Shown here one piece after another: positions 30,364 to 40,980 of a DNA stretch of 64,000 bases. The position numbers and the translations under genes were made by a program. The DNA is from Channallabes apus (lineage: Eukaryota; Chordata; Actinopteri; Siluriformes; Clariidae). The notes below the pieces were generated by a model. The model worked only from the letters and a program-made list of their open reading frames with translations, was not told the origin of the DNA and ran no database searches. The stretch's first letter is position 1. Each line of letters opens with the position of its first letter. The DNA is taken from positions 14,553,151 to 14,617,150 of the forward strand of contig CM060113.1 of NCBI GenBank assembly GCA_030522415.1. The letters run 5' to 3'.

Positions 30364-30749
30364 AAATTAAGATTACAAAACGAAAACACGCTGGAATACC
30401 TTTGAAGGCAAGTTTTTTCGGTTAAAAAAAAAAACAGGTTTTTATTTAAAAAACGTAACATGTCAACATGCTGTGGGGATAGTCTGAAGCGCAACCTATT
30501 GACAGTTAATTCCGCGGCAGAAAACCCTCTCAGACGGCACAGATGTCCCAGGAATGCAGCGATAACGCCGCGCTAGAATGGCCAGTCTCGGTAAGCGCCA
30601 GTCTAGAGAATTAATATCCAAAGAGGACGGATTGACTCTCATATAAATGTCCACCTCTGCTCCATAATCAGTGACTTCTTTTCTCTCGCTTCATTTGCCT
30701 TGCCCGGCAAAAAACGTGATAACGCCCCATGAGTTAACAAATAGCGTAC

Positions 30750-30754
30750 GTGTA

Positions 30755-30810
<56 letters not shown>

Positions 30811-30812
30811 TG
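30750..30812. repeat. (TA)n/(CA)n compound microsatellite
   Basis: About 50 bases of alternating TA followed by a short ACACACATG tract. Confidence 0.95.
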
Positions 30813-31143
30813 TGTATATTTATACTGCCAGGCAGTATAGATCCTTTAACAATTATTCTAATTATTAGTCAGTTTTTGCATATTTCTAAATAAAATCTCC
30901 ACAGCACATTATAAATCTATAAAGCTCTATTTTTGTGACTTACAGTATATGATTTAATATTATCTGTGGTGAATTTATCAAAGTTATAAAAAAAAAAAAA
31001 AAAGTCACCACTTCCTTTAAACAGCAGCACTACGGTATTCTGTTTAAAATCAGGTGTTGGTTCTAAACAGCAGATAATCATGTTCTGGATTAAGGCTTTC
31101 ATTTTAATATCTTCCTGTTCATTTAGTAAAACCCATATAGTGA

Positions 31144-31349
31144 TACAGTGGAACCTTGGATTACGAGCATAATTCGTTCCGGGAGTGGGCTTGTATTTCA
31201 AACTTATTAATTTAAAAATTAATACATAAAAATAATGAATACAAAATATAAAGTAAAAATAAAACAAATTAACCTGCACTTTACCTTAAAAAAAAAAAAA
31301 AAAAAGTAAAAATAAATCCCGACAGAAGTTTCTGCTTATGCGCACAGGC

Positions 31350-31397
<48 letters not shown>

Positions 31398-32672
31398 GCT
31401 AAAGTAAAAGGACAGGAGGAATTAGACCCTCCCCCCTTCCCTCTTCTTGTCTTACACAGTAACCCTTCTTCCTACCTTGAGAATTTTATACACACATTTA
31501 ACGAAAAGACTGTTTTATCTGAAAAATTAACAAGGAACATCGTTAATGACACTCGCGTGAGTGACACACTAACGAAATCAATGCTGTAATAAAACAAATT
31601 AATCTGCACTTTACCTTTGAAAAGAATCGCGACAGAGCAGTGTTTCCATTAGAGACAGAGTGTTTGTGTGTGAGGGAGGGAGAGAGCAAGGGGAGGAGGT
31701 TATAATAAACAGTTCATGCGCGCTGTACACAGACGCATACAAACAACATTTTGTTTTATTTATGTACGCACACACGTGGTCACAGTGTTAGAGTACAGTA
31801 CACATGTGCATGGATACCAGTAAGAGACTAATGCCTCTTTTCCACTGCATAGAACGGCACGACACGGTTCAGTTCAACTCACTTCGGTTCGGCGCAGTTT
31901 GGCTTGGTTTGCTCTTCCACTGCAGTGTAGTAACGCTTTAGCGTGGGCAGGATTACTCACGTGCGCGGCGCCGCTACTGCCATGACGTCATCGTAAACGC
32001 GCCACAAACACACAACAATGGAGCATATCGACGGCATGGTGTTCTTCATTCTCGGCATGTGGATGTTTTTAACAGCGAGATGAAGGAATTTGTTCCAAAA
32101 GAGGCCGATGGTTAATACAAAAAGGTGCGTGCGATCCTTCTCTGGCTGTTTCTAAATATAGCGGTTCTGTTGTGTCTCGTGTCGCAAGTTCAGTGACGCA
32201 GTAATGACGATTTTCTCCGGCTAATCAGTGACCAGCCGTGTTTACACGTCACGTTTTGGTAACGGTTCGGTGCGTTTGGAACCTCGGCTGAGGTGATACT
32301 GAAAAAAGGACCAGGTACTATGTACTGTTCCCAGTGGAAAACCCCCCAAAAGTGAGTAGAACTGAACCGTGTCGTGTCGTACTATGCAGTGGAAAAGCAC
32401 CATAAGTAAGCTTATACCAGTAAGCGCAGCAGGAGAGACGATTACCCACAATTCCGCAGCGCAAGAGAAAAACCGCTGGCTCAGTTGTAATCATGTGACA
32501 TTTGCCGTCAAAACAAGAAGCGCTTGTATCATGATGATATACATGAAAGCGCATGCGTGATACATGGTACTTGTAAACCGTGACTTGTTCGTTTTCAAAT
32601 TAAAAATTTATTAAAAAAATCTTTGCTCGTCTTGCGAAATACTCAAACCACGTTACTCGCAATCCAAGGATA
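31144..32672. mobile_element. composite MITE with nested insertion
   Basis: The left end (TACAGTGGAACCTTGGATTACGAG) and the right end (CACGTTACTCGCAATCCAAGG) match the ends of the 5016-5497 element. The interior carries a GT microsatellite at about 31352-31395 and a repeated AAACAAATTAACCTGCACTTTACC motif (31261, partly again at 31583). A separate inverted-repeat transposon is nested at 31832-32402. The right terminus is frayed after 32670. Confidence 0.6.
31832..32402. mobile_element. nested Harbinger-like non-autonomous transposon with long TIRs
   Basis: Left end TGCCTCTTTTCCACTGCATAG and reverse-complemented right end TGGTGCTTTTCCACTGCATAG begin terminal inverted repeats of about 50 bp with only a few mismatches. 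The arms include GACACGGTTCAGTTC. TAA lies on both sides (31829-31831 and 32403-32405), consistent with the 3-bp TWA duplication of PIF/Harbinger elements. No transposase frame is present. Confidence 0.7.
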
Positions 32673-33269
32673 GAACATGGATTCTGATACAGCGGCATCT
32701 TTTGGATCAGAGCTTTATAATCATTAGAGTTAAAACTGTAATTTACAATAAGAGGATGAAGATGAAATGTTTATTGATGCTATATCAAGTGATGAGTAAT
32801 AAAAGTCAGTTTGTGAACTACAAAAATATTAGATACGAATCTGTAACTGGATAAAAATAAAGGATATGGCATTCTTTAATAAATACAAATTTGGAATCTT
32901 TGGTAAATTGCTGTGTTATGAAAGGAATAAAACACTACAAGATGTAGTTGTATTAGAAAACAGTAGGAGGAATAGTAAGTTCACTTCATACTCATTATTT
33001 ATGGTTGATTATTTTCCTAAATAAGAGCACACCCTAATATTATTTGAATTTTATTTCTCACAGATCGCCTCTTGGGTTGAAAAAGAGTTTTGAATGGGTT
33101 TTCAAGTAAAGAATATTTCTTTAAGTAATAATCTACCCCTTTCACAGCACATAAAGGAAGAGGAATAAAGGAAATAAACAGCTTCATGACCAGAGTATAC
33201 CAAAATCCTTACAGCTTTAAATTCCTACAAAGAAGCACATTTAATAGTAGAAAAGAAAATGACACACTG

Positions 33270-34050
33270 GAGGAAAAAAAAAAATCTATCTTTATTTAGA
33301 AAAAGGCATACACTGGGCAACGTGAGGGCATTTTAAAAACTTCAAAAGTAGTTCTCAAAGAGATTAACACTTCTTTTTAAAATGTAGTCCATTTATTCAG
33401 GAAGAAATTGAGCTTGCCATTCTTTCTATAGAAATCCTTTTTTTTTTTTTTTTAATTAATAAAATGTGAGCAAACAATGAGAAGTTTAGGTGACTGACTG
33501 GAAGTAAAAGTTGAGGAAAGTATGTATTACAAGTATCCATTTTATTTAATGTATACATAATATACAAATAGACTGTTCATACTGCTTTAAACACCTATGC
33601 CTAAATATAGCATACTGATTAAAAGGAAGAGGGGAAAAATAAATAAACTGGAAATCAAACTAAGGTGGAGAAATTTGTTTGCTCAAAAAAAAATAAAAAA
33701 AGAGAGAGAGGAAGGCTGGCTATAAAAATGCATTCCAATTGAGAAGCAACATAATTCTGACCCCGATTCCGTTCGTGAAATACAGCAGCACATTGTGCTA
33801 AAATTTTTTTTTTTTTTTTTTTACAGAAATGAACTTTCAGCATGGTACTGAAAATATTACAATAAAAAAACGGCAGGTTAAAATACAAGCGACAACATTT
33901 CTAGGAAATTATCTAGGCAAGCCAAAAATACATGGGCGGAAACAAATCCTCAGCTCAGACAGTGGAAGAAAAAAAAAAAGAGAATAGAGATGCTGACACG
34001 GCTGAAAGGTGGATGGGCCTCTGACTCATCAAAGCGCACAACAGGGAATT
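33270..34050 (-). other. thoc2: candidate distal 3' UTR exon of thoc2
   Basis: Read on the minus strand, a strong acceptor (TTTTTCTTCTTCTTCAG) at 34051 is followed by UTR-like, non-coding sequence. This includes TTGTATTTTAACCTGCC and poly-U tracts. Two minus-strand AATAAA signals are present (complement at 33541-33546 and 33291-33296). A possible donor GTATAC lies at 38318-38323, 32 bases after the thoc2 stop, which would allow splicing into this exon without decay. No transcript evidence is available. It may instead be unrelated intergenic sequence. Confidence 0.3.
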
Positions 34051-34469
34051 CTGAAGAAGAAGAAAAAGAATAGCATCATTTTTTTTTCTTGGCAATGCGC
34101 TAGCTACATTATTGTAGTAAGACAATGGAGCAGCTGTACTGGAAAGCAGAAGTAGATACAGTACACATCTGAAATCCTAAGGTGGAATACAATAATGCTA
34201 TGGATATGGTTATTTGCTTGATTTTATGCACCTGTTAACCACTCGGTGTCCACAAACACTAAGAAAGACTTTACATCTGACTATTAGACCCATGTACAGT
34301 ATGCTTTTTAAACAGTATATTGCACCGAGTTCAAATTCACCCCAAAGGTGTTCAGAGTTTTGCAAAAGCCACAGAGAACCTCCTTTCATACCAGCCCTCC
34401 ATTTGGGCACACAAACATAATTGCTGTATATTTAGCATTATAATTTCCCATGACAGGAAATATTCTGTA

Positions 34470-35750
34470 ATGTGTAAAAAAGTTAGTGCCCCATTCTTTT
34501 TTATTCCCTTTTTGTGCATAAAAAGCATGATAATCATCTGATCATCTAGTGGGTCTTTTTATTAGGCAAATATAACCACATTAAAACAACAAATAACTTT
34601 TAAACTGCCATCATTTACTTAAAAAATAAAGCCCCCCCCCCCCCCCCCCCAGCTTCCACAGGATTTGAGAGGGTAAGTCACAAATGCACATTAGTCTAGA
34701 AATGGTTATAAAACTAACAATTTGAAGTTAAACGTTCTACAGTGGGAAAGATTCACAAGTGGAAAACATTCAAGACAATTGCCAATCTTCCCAAGAGTGA
34801 ACGTTCCAGGACTGTCCCCCCTAGGTCAATAACTAATTAGTCCATAACGGCATAATTAGAAGAAGACTGAACAAGTATGGTTTGTTTAGAAGGGTTGCCA
34901 GGAAAACCTCTTCTGTCCATAAAGAACACGGAAGCACGCCTGAGACTTAACAATTTACATAAACCACAAGTATTCTGGATGTCCTATGAAGTTGTTTGGC
35001 CTTAATGCCTAGTGCCATGTCTGAAGATAACCAAACAACATTGCAGGAATAACATGATACCCACTGTCAAGCATGACAGTGGAGGGTGATGATTTGGGCT
35101 TATTTTATAGCCACAGGACCTGGGCACCTTGCATTCACTGTGATCCTAAGCACCCCAGTACATCTATATCAGAAAAATTTTAAAGAACTAAGGTTTTGGA
35201 ATGGCCTATTCAATGTCTAGACCTCAACCCAATCGAAATATATTTTTAAAAAAATTGTAAATCTGTCATATCTGAGCTAGTCAGCTAATTAGGTCTCTTA
35301 GTTAGCTAGCTGGTTCCGGTAGAGTTGTGTTGTTACTGTATGTTGTAACCTGCATGTAGCACACCTTGGTCCTGGAGGAACGTTGTTTCGTTTCGCTGTG
35401 TACTGAACTGTATGTGGTTGGAATGACAATATAAAAGCCTACTTGACTTGACATTATGTGGTAGGATCTTAGAGCTGTGCATAACTGAATGCCCAAAAAC
35501 ATTGTAAAGAGGAAGAATGGGCAAAAACTATGTAAGAGATAGATAGTGTCATATAGTAAACAATTGTTTAAGTTCTTGCTGCTAAAGGTGGATCTACAAG
35601 TTATTGAATCATGGTGTACATGATTTTTTTCACTGATTTTACAAAAACTTGAAATGAAAAAAATGGGATACTAATTTTCACACCAACCGTTTGGGAAAGA
35701 CCCATACATCTATACGCTGTATGTTGTCAAATAGTGCACTTTTATTTCTT
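34470..35750. mobile_element. Tc1-like relic interrupted by a LINE-tail insertion
   Basis: The body carries the common fish Tc1 text GATTCACAAGTGGAAAAC and CATTCAAGACAATTGCC, together with decayed inverted ends. A block at about 35240-35460 (CCTTGGTCCTGGAGGAACG ... GACAATATAAAAGCC, then ACTTGACTTGAC) interrupts it. That block looks like the 3' tail of an L2/Rex-type LINE or a SINE sharing it. A 20-base poly-C lies at about 34631-34650. Confidence 0.5.
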
Positions 35751-36009
35751 ATTGATTTTGATGTCTCGAAATTGCATGTGGAATTTTACAGAATTAACAA
35801 AAAAACAAACAGCAATTCTCTTATTACCATCAATATCAATATATTAAAATCTTAATTCCACAACAATTATTAATTTGCTTCTTTTTGTGTGAGCCTGTTA
35901 ATCTGTTTACAGCTATTATATGCAATATTATTTTAAACAAATGTGACTTAATTGTGCATTAAATTGTCTTAATTTTTAAGAAAAATAAATAAGAACCATA
36001 GATCTCATA

Positions 36010-36960
36010 CAGAACAGTTCACTGATCGTCACATCATAACCACTGCCTCATATAGAATCGGTCTCCCTTTGGCTGCCAAAACACCATATGGACTCCTACA
36101 TACAGACCACTGAAGGTATGCTGTGGTATCTTGAACACAGATTGTCCTGTAACTTGTCAGGTTGGGCCTTGATGGAATGCATTTGTTTTCCAGTACATCC
36201 CACAGATGCTTGATTGGATTGAGATCCGGAGAATTTGGAGGTCAAATCTAAACCTTGAACATGTGTTCTACAAAACATTTTTTGCAGAGTGGCAGGGTGC
36301 ATTATACTGCTGAAAGAGACGACTGCCAACAGACAATACTATTTCCATGAAAAGACAGACTTGGTCACAACTATGTTTAGGCAGGTGGGATTTGAATGTC
36401 AGGATCCAAGTTCTTCAAGCAAAACACTACCAGGTCATCCACCTTCATCTAAATGATGTAAAAGAAAATGTGATCGATCAAACCAGGGCAACTTCTTCCA
36501 CTGCTCCATAGTCTAGATCTAATGTTCATGTGCCTATTGTATGTGCGTTTGGTGGCCGACATGAGTCAGCATAGGCAGTCTGACGAAGCCATAGCTACGC
36601 AGATCCATATTCAATGACCTGTAATGCACCGTGGTCTCCGACAGCTTTAACGGCTCCCAGGCTCATTGGTTTTACTTTCTTGGACCAAATTTTGGTAGGT
36701 CTTGACCAGGAATTATCCCATAAGATCTGGTGTTTTGAAGTTGCTTTGACGCAGCCATCATAATTTGTCCTTTGTCAAATTCACACTCTCGGGAGCTCAG
36801 AATTCCGGCATGGTGTCGTGATAGAACGCCACCTGTCCAATAAGTCTAGTCGTGAAATTTGTTCACTCCCAAATATTTCCCCCAGTCAACTGTTAGATAG
36901 TAACTCGGTCACGAAGTTGGGAGATCATGTTAAAAAAAAATTTCTAAAAATAAATAAATA
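36010..36960 (-). mobile_element. Tc1-like transposase relic, minus strand
   Basis: Minus-strand reading shows the N-terminal EFDKGQIMMA block (about 36730-36775), the region around the DDE motif (QQYNAPCHSAKN equivalent at about 36275-36315), and NSPDLNPIKHLWDVL (about 36190-36235). All are in broken frames. It lies head to head with the plus-strand relic that starts near 36990. Confidence 0.7.
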
Positions 36961-36989
36961 AATCACAGAGCGGAGTCACCAACTTTCTG

Positions 36990-37725
36990 CAATAGCTACA
37001 AACCTTCTAACTTCATGAGCTTCATGAAATAGGTTTCCATTGTAGAACAGCTGCATCCAAGCCTTACATCACCAAGTGCAATGCAAAGAATGGACTCTAG
37101 TGCAGTGAACATGTGTTCACTGGAGGGATGAATAATGCTTCTCTCGCTGGCAATCCAATGGACGATGGCAATCTGGGTTTGATGGTTGCCAGGAGAATGG
37201 TACTTGTCATGCAAACTTCAAGTTTGGAGGAGGCGGGATTATGGTGTGGGGTTGTTTTTCAGGAGTTGGGCTCGGCCCCTTAGTTCTAAGTGAAAGGATG
37301 CTTCAGCATACCAATACATCTTTTGAAAATTTCACGTTTCCAACTTTGTGGGAACAGTTTGGGGATGGGGAAAGCAATGTCCATAAAGACATGGGTGAGC
37401 GAGTTTGGTGAGGAAGAACTTCTGGCCCTGAATTAGAGCGGAGACTGCGAGCCAGGCCTTCTCTTCCATCATCAGTGTCTGACCCTACAAATGCGCTTCT
37501 GGAAGAATGGTCAAACATCCTTATACACACACTCCTATACCTTTTAGAAAGCCTTCTCAGAAGAGTTCAAGCTGTTCTAGCTGCAAAGTGTGGGCATATC
37601 ATTAAATCCTAAATCATATTAAACACTATGGATTAAGAACTGGATGTTACTTAAATGCATATGAATGTGAAGTCAGGCGAGGGAACACTTTTGGAAATAT
37701 GGTGTAAATAAAAATATGGACTCAC
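36990..37725 (+). mobile_element. Tc1-like transposase relic, plus strand
   Basis: Diverged pieces of a second Tc1 family are legible. They include AAGCCTTACATCACCAAGTG, GGCGGGATTATGGTGTGGGG (GGIMVWGCFSGVG), GGAACAGTTTGGGGATGG and GAGCGAGTTTGG, ending in AACACTTTTGGAAATATGG. Internal stops and deletions make it dead. Confidence 0.7.
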
Positions 37726-38355
37726 TTATAGAAGTAACAAGATTAAAATAAAATGATTACTGGCTGTCAGATAATCACAGTCGAGCTGAAAACACCGATA
37801 CAAGTGAATCTGTGGATTAGAAATAATTGATGCGTTGCTTGGCAACACTTTCATCCTCTAGTGAAGTCGAAACTGAACTTGTTGCTTGAGGAGCATAAAC
37901 ATATCCACAGCTTTGCTGTTATCCAGCAAACACATTGATGCAGTCTCTTGAAATAATATTTTAGAACAGAGCTCAAACACCGCTTCACTGTTTTTAAGTC
38001 AATAGAAACACTAGATAAAAGTTTGAGCAATGAAGTTTCTCTCTGCTCAGGTCTTACCTTGTCCATGTCAGGTTATATTATCTGTGCTTTTCAGATGATT
38101 TATGGGTGAACAACGTTAAGGACAAAGTCTTGTGCGAGAGGCAAAAGGAACGTGTCAGCAGTAAGACAAAACTTTGGCAGTACAACGTACACATCAAGAA
38201 GGCTACAGCATAATCTACAGAGACAAGAACTCATGCAGCGTTGGACTGAATTCAGGAATAGGTTTGACGAATAAAAAATGTTTTTTGTTGGTTTACAGCA
38301 AAAACAGCAAAATCAATGTATACCGTATCTACGTAGCAGTAACTTAGACTAATGT

Positions 38356-38442
38356 CTACATCAAAGGATATTGTTTCTTGTCTTCTTTTGCACCGGTGCT
38401 GTCTCGCTTCTTTTCGGATTTATCCTTGTCGTGCCTGGATTC
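38356..38442 (-). CDS. thoc2: thoc2 terminal coding exon
   Basis: On the minus strand it opens ESRHDKDKSEKKRDSTG and ends KEDKKQYPLM with TAG at 38356-38358. It is phase 0 and directly continues SGGKK of the preceding exon; the family has GGKKESRHDKEK at this point. From memory the vertebrate protein ends with a His/Lys/Ser-rich KHHKSSDKHR-like tail, whereas here KQYPLM replaces it. Either the tail has diverged, or an alternative terminal exon exists that I could not find. The acceptor is TTTATTAAAG, fairly weak. Confidence 0.85.
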   Translation of the reverse strand, partial: ESRHDKDKSEKKRDSTGAKEDKKQYPLM

Positions 38443-40254
38443 CTTTAATAAAGCAGAAACAGCAAACAAATAAGGCAACATTACAGCTTTCAAAGAAGTG
38501 CAAGTTCCCTTGCAAATGAACAGAATGCATCCAATCTCCATTGTGTATCTAAATAGAGCTGCCTTGAAATGCTGAGTATTTTTTGTAATGTTCGGTTTAA
38601 AAAACAAATCAAGCAATCAACCTAAACGAGTCTATGTTTAATCATGGCAGGCATGTGCGCATGTCTTTAAAAACTCAAGACGACAAGAACGCGTGTAAAT
38701 TGTCAAAAATGCTTCCTAATATAAGAAACTGTCTTCAGCCAGAGCTCGGCTTGTGCAGTCTAATGGCATGATGCTATGTTGCCATAATAATTCCAATGAT
38801 GTATTACCAGACCTGCTACTTTGCATAAGCGGGACATAAGAACATTGGACGCTTGAACAAGTTAGCATTCAAGCATAAGCCGAAACAGCAGTCTTTTTCT
38901 CCCCAATAAAAAGGGGATGAGTCAGGCAACATAGGAATACAGCATGATCTGCGCAGGCATTCTGACTATTTTGTGAATGGTGAGCTACGCAAATTGATTG
39001 CTTGGCTGAAATAAATTACCTGCTTTTTATATTATGAATACAAGTCATAGACATTCCAACCTGAGATTAACTCAACTATTCACACACTTGCGCACAACAA
39101 GTGGTTGTATGACAGCTTTCAGTTTTAATAATGACACGTTATGTGGTGGCCAGTTAATGTGCAAAAAGGATTCCTCATGCTCTTTCATCAAGCCAGAACC
39201 ACTCTTTTACAACTTGAGTCCTGTAAGATGCCCATGGCATCATGGATGGAAACATCTACATTGGCGTGATAACCTGTTCATCCTACCTCCAGGTTGCCAG
39301 CTGACTTCATTTTGTTACCACATGTTGCTGAGCCTAGACCAGACCACCTGAAGCATTCCCAGGTCATAGCTTCAGCTCAGAAGCTTGTACAGGAGCATCA
39401 TGCATGTTCACACCAATAACTCCGGAATAGGGTCACAATCTGGACTCATAAGACCATTTGACTTTTTTCCATTGCTCCAAAGTCCAAGCTTAACACTCCC
39501 AAGCAAACCGAAGACTTTTTCCCCCACTTAGCTTACTAGCAAATGGCCACATAAGTCAAATTATTCATGTGGAAATGATGTCACTTTTACTATTAAACAT
39601 TGCTATTGTCTGTGTTTTTGATACAACTTCAGAAACTGCATTTTTCTTGACCAGGCAGTGTACAAAAATATAAAAATTATGAGCACGTAAATAGTTAAAA
39701 GAAGGAACCGTGTTTATCCTAACATTTACACCTGTGCATCACTTTGCTCCTGCTCGAAGAGCGATAAATCCTGTTTATTTAATTTTATGAAATTTTAAGA
39801 CACGGAGCCGCTTTTATCAGGTCAAGTGAAATTTGTTCGACGAGCCGTGAAGGCCCGAGGGATTGAGTCAACACGCCTGCATACTCAAAGAGCAAAAGCA
39901 AAAGATATTGTGGTCTGATGCAATATGCTTTTCAAAAGAGCAAAAAAACAGGGAAGCTGGTTGGAACTACAAGGAGAAGCAATACAATACTTATTACAAA
40001 ATAACATTTGCTTTGCGGCAAATTGGATTTATGCTGCTAACTACTCCATCTAAACATGACAGCTTACAACTAAAGATGAGTAAATATTTTTTTGGGGAAA
40101 AAAAAAAAAAAACTTCGGCCATGTTGCTCTTGGTGCTAAAGCCAGAAACGTGTGTTCGCCCTACAATCTCTCGCCAGTGTCCGACGAATGCCTCACATGT
40201 AGGAAGGGGTGTTGAAACCAGTATTGCTTTTCAATCATGTGGCAATGCAATTAC
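38443..40254 (-). other. thoc2: thoc2 intron
   Basis: It includes a decayed DNA-transposon-like stretch at about 39180-39665 (TGCCCATGGCATCATGG, CTCATAAGACCATTTGAC, GACCAGGCAGTGTAC). The remainder is AT-rich with no recognised feature. The 186-codon plus-strand frame across 39863-40423 is antisense to a coding exon and is not counted. Confidence 0.7.
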
Positions 40255-40394
40255 CTTTTTGCCTCCAGAGGTCTTGTCGGTTTTGGCTAGGTCGCTCTTG
40301 TCTTTGCTGGTGGATTTGGAGCGCTTGCCGTTGTCCTTGTCATTGGAGCGCGGCGAATCAGACGGACTGGCGCTCTTACTGTGCTTTGAGGAGT
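40255..40394 (-). CDS. thoc2: thoc2 C-tail exon (Ser/Lys-rich)
   Basis: The 140-nt exon encodes SSKHSKSASPSDSPRSNDK, then a KRSKSTSKDK stretch, ending KTDKTSGGKK. It is part of the low-complexity, phosphorylatable and basic C-terminal tail of THOC2, which in the family contributes to RNA binding. Minus-strand acceptor ..TTCCTCACAG and donor AAAAAG|GTAATT are canonical. The incoming phase (2 nt complete an Asn codon) matches the previous exon's last base. Confidence 0.9.
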
Positions 40395-40512
40395 CTGTGA
40401 GGAATAGGCAACAGCCGGGGTGAAGATAACACACACGCACACAAGTGCTCTGATTGCCTTAAAAAAAAAAAACCTTCTGGCTCGCAAACAAATGAAAACG
40501 GTTTTGACTCAC

Positions 40513-40579
40513 TTGTTCCATTCTCGTCTTTGCGGCGCTTGGCTTCCTGGCTCAACTCGCGGTCGCTGTTGGAGTAGTC
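40513..40579 (-). CDS. thoc2: thoc2 C-tail exon
   Basis: The 67-nt exon encodes DYSNSDRELSQEAKRRKDENGT, with one base left over for the next exon. It corresponds to the vertebrate RDHSNNDREV...TKRRKEENGT stretch. Acceptor is CTTTAG, donor A|GTGAGTC. Confidence 0.9.
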
Positions 40580-40854
40580 CTAAAGAAAAGAGAGAAAGAA
40601 AAAGGAAAATAAAACAAAAATGAAGAAAGGTCTGCAAATAACACTCCGGCCCCCTCCTTGTCACACTCTGACACTATGAGCTCAAATGTCTGCTGTTTAC
40701 ACCAAGCAAACTTCACATTATAGAGTTAGGCTTGTTTGTAGCCTGAAGGAACACAATGGCGCGTGCGCACACACACACACCCCATCCTGGCTTGCTGAGC
40801 ACATGCACAGCATGCCATTTATAAAAACCCAGCCGAGGGCAGAGGTGCACTCAC

Positions 40855-40980
40855 TCGTTTGCGGTCCTTCCTCTCCTCCTTCTTGTCCCTCTCTTTGGAG
40901 CGGTCCCTGGACTTGTCGGACTCTTTCTTCTCGGCTTCGCTCTTAGTCAGGCTGGTGCTGTTGTTGGCGTGATGCTGCTG
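40855..40980 (-). CDS. thoc2: thoc2 C-tail exon, SR/KD-rich
   Basis: It encodes QHHANNSTSLTKSEAEKK, then ESDKSRDRSKERDKKEERK and DRKR. It aligns in order with the family's [25 protein letters not shown]. Donor is CGA|GTGAGTG. The acceptor could be after ..CCTTCAG (end 40980) or three bases later (end 40977), a NAGNAG-type ambiguity that would add or drop one Gln. Phase is 0 on both sides. Confidence 0.88.

Noticed and set aside
39863..40423. 186-codon plus-strand frame
   Set aside because: It overlaps a convincing thoc2 coding exon on the opposite strand (40255-40394). The rest is intron without motif.
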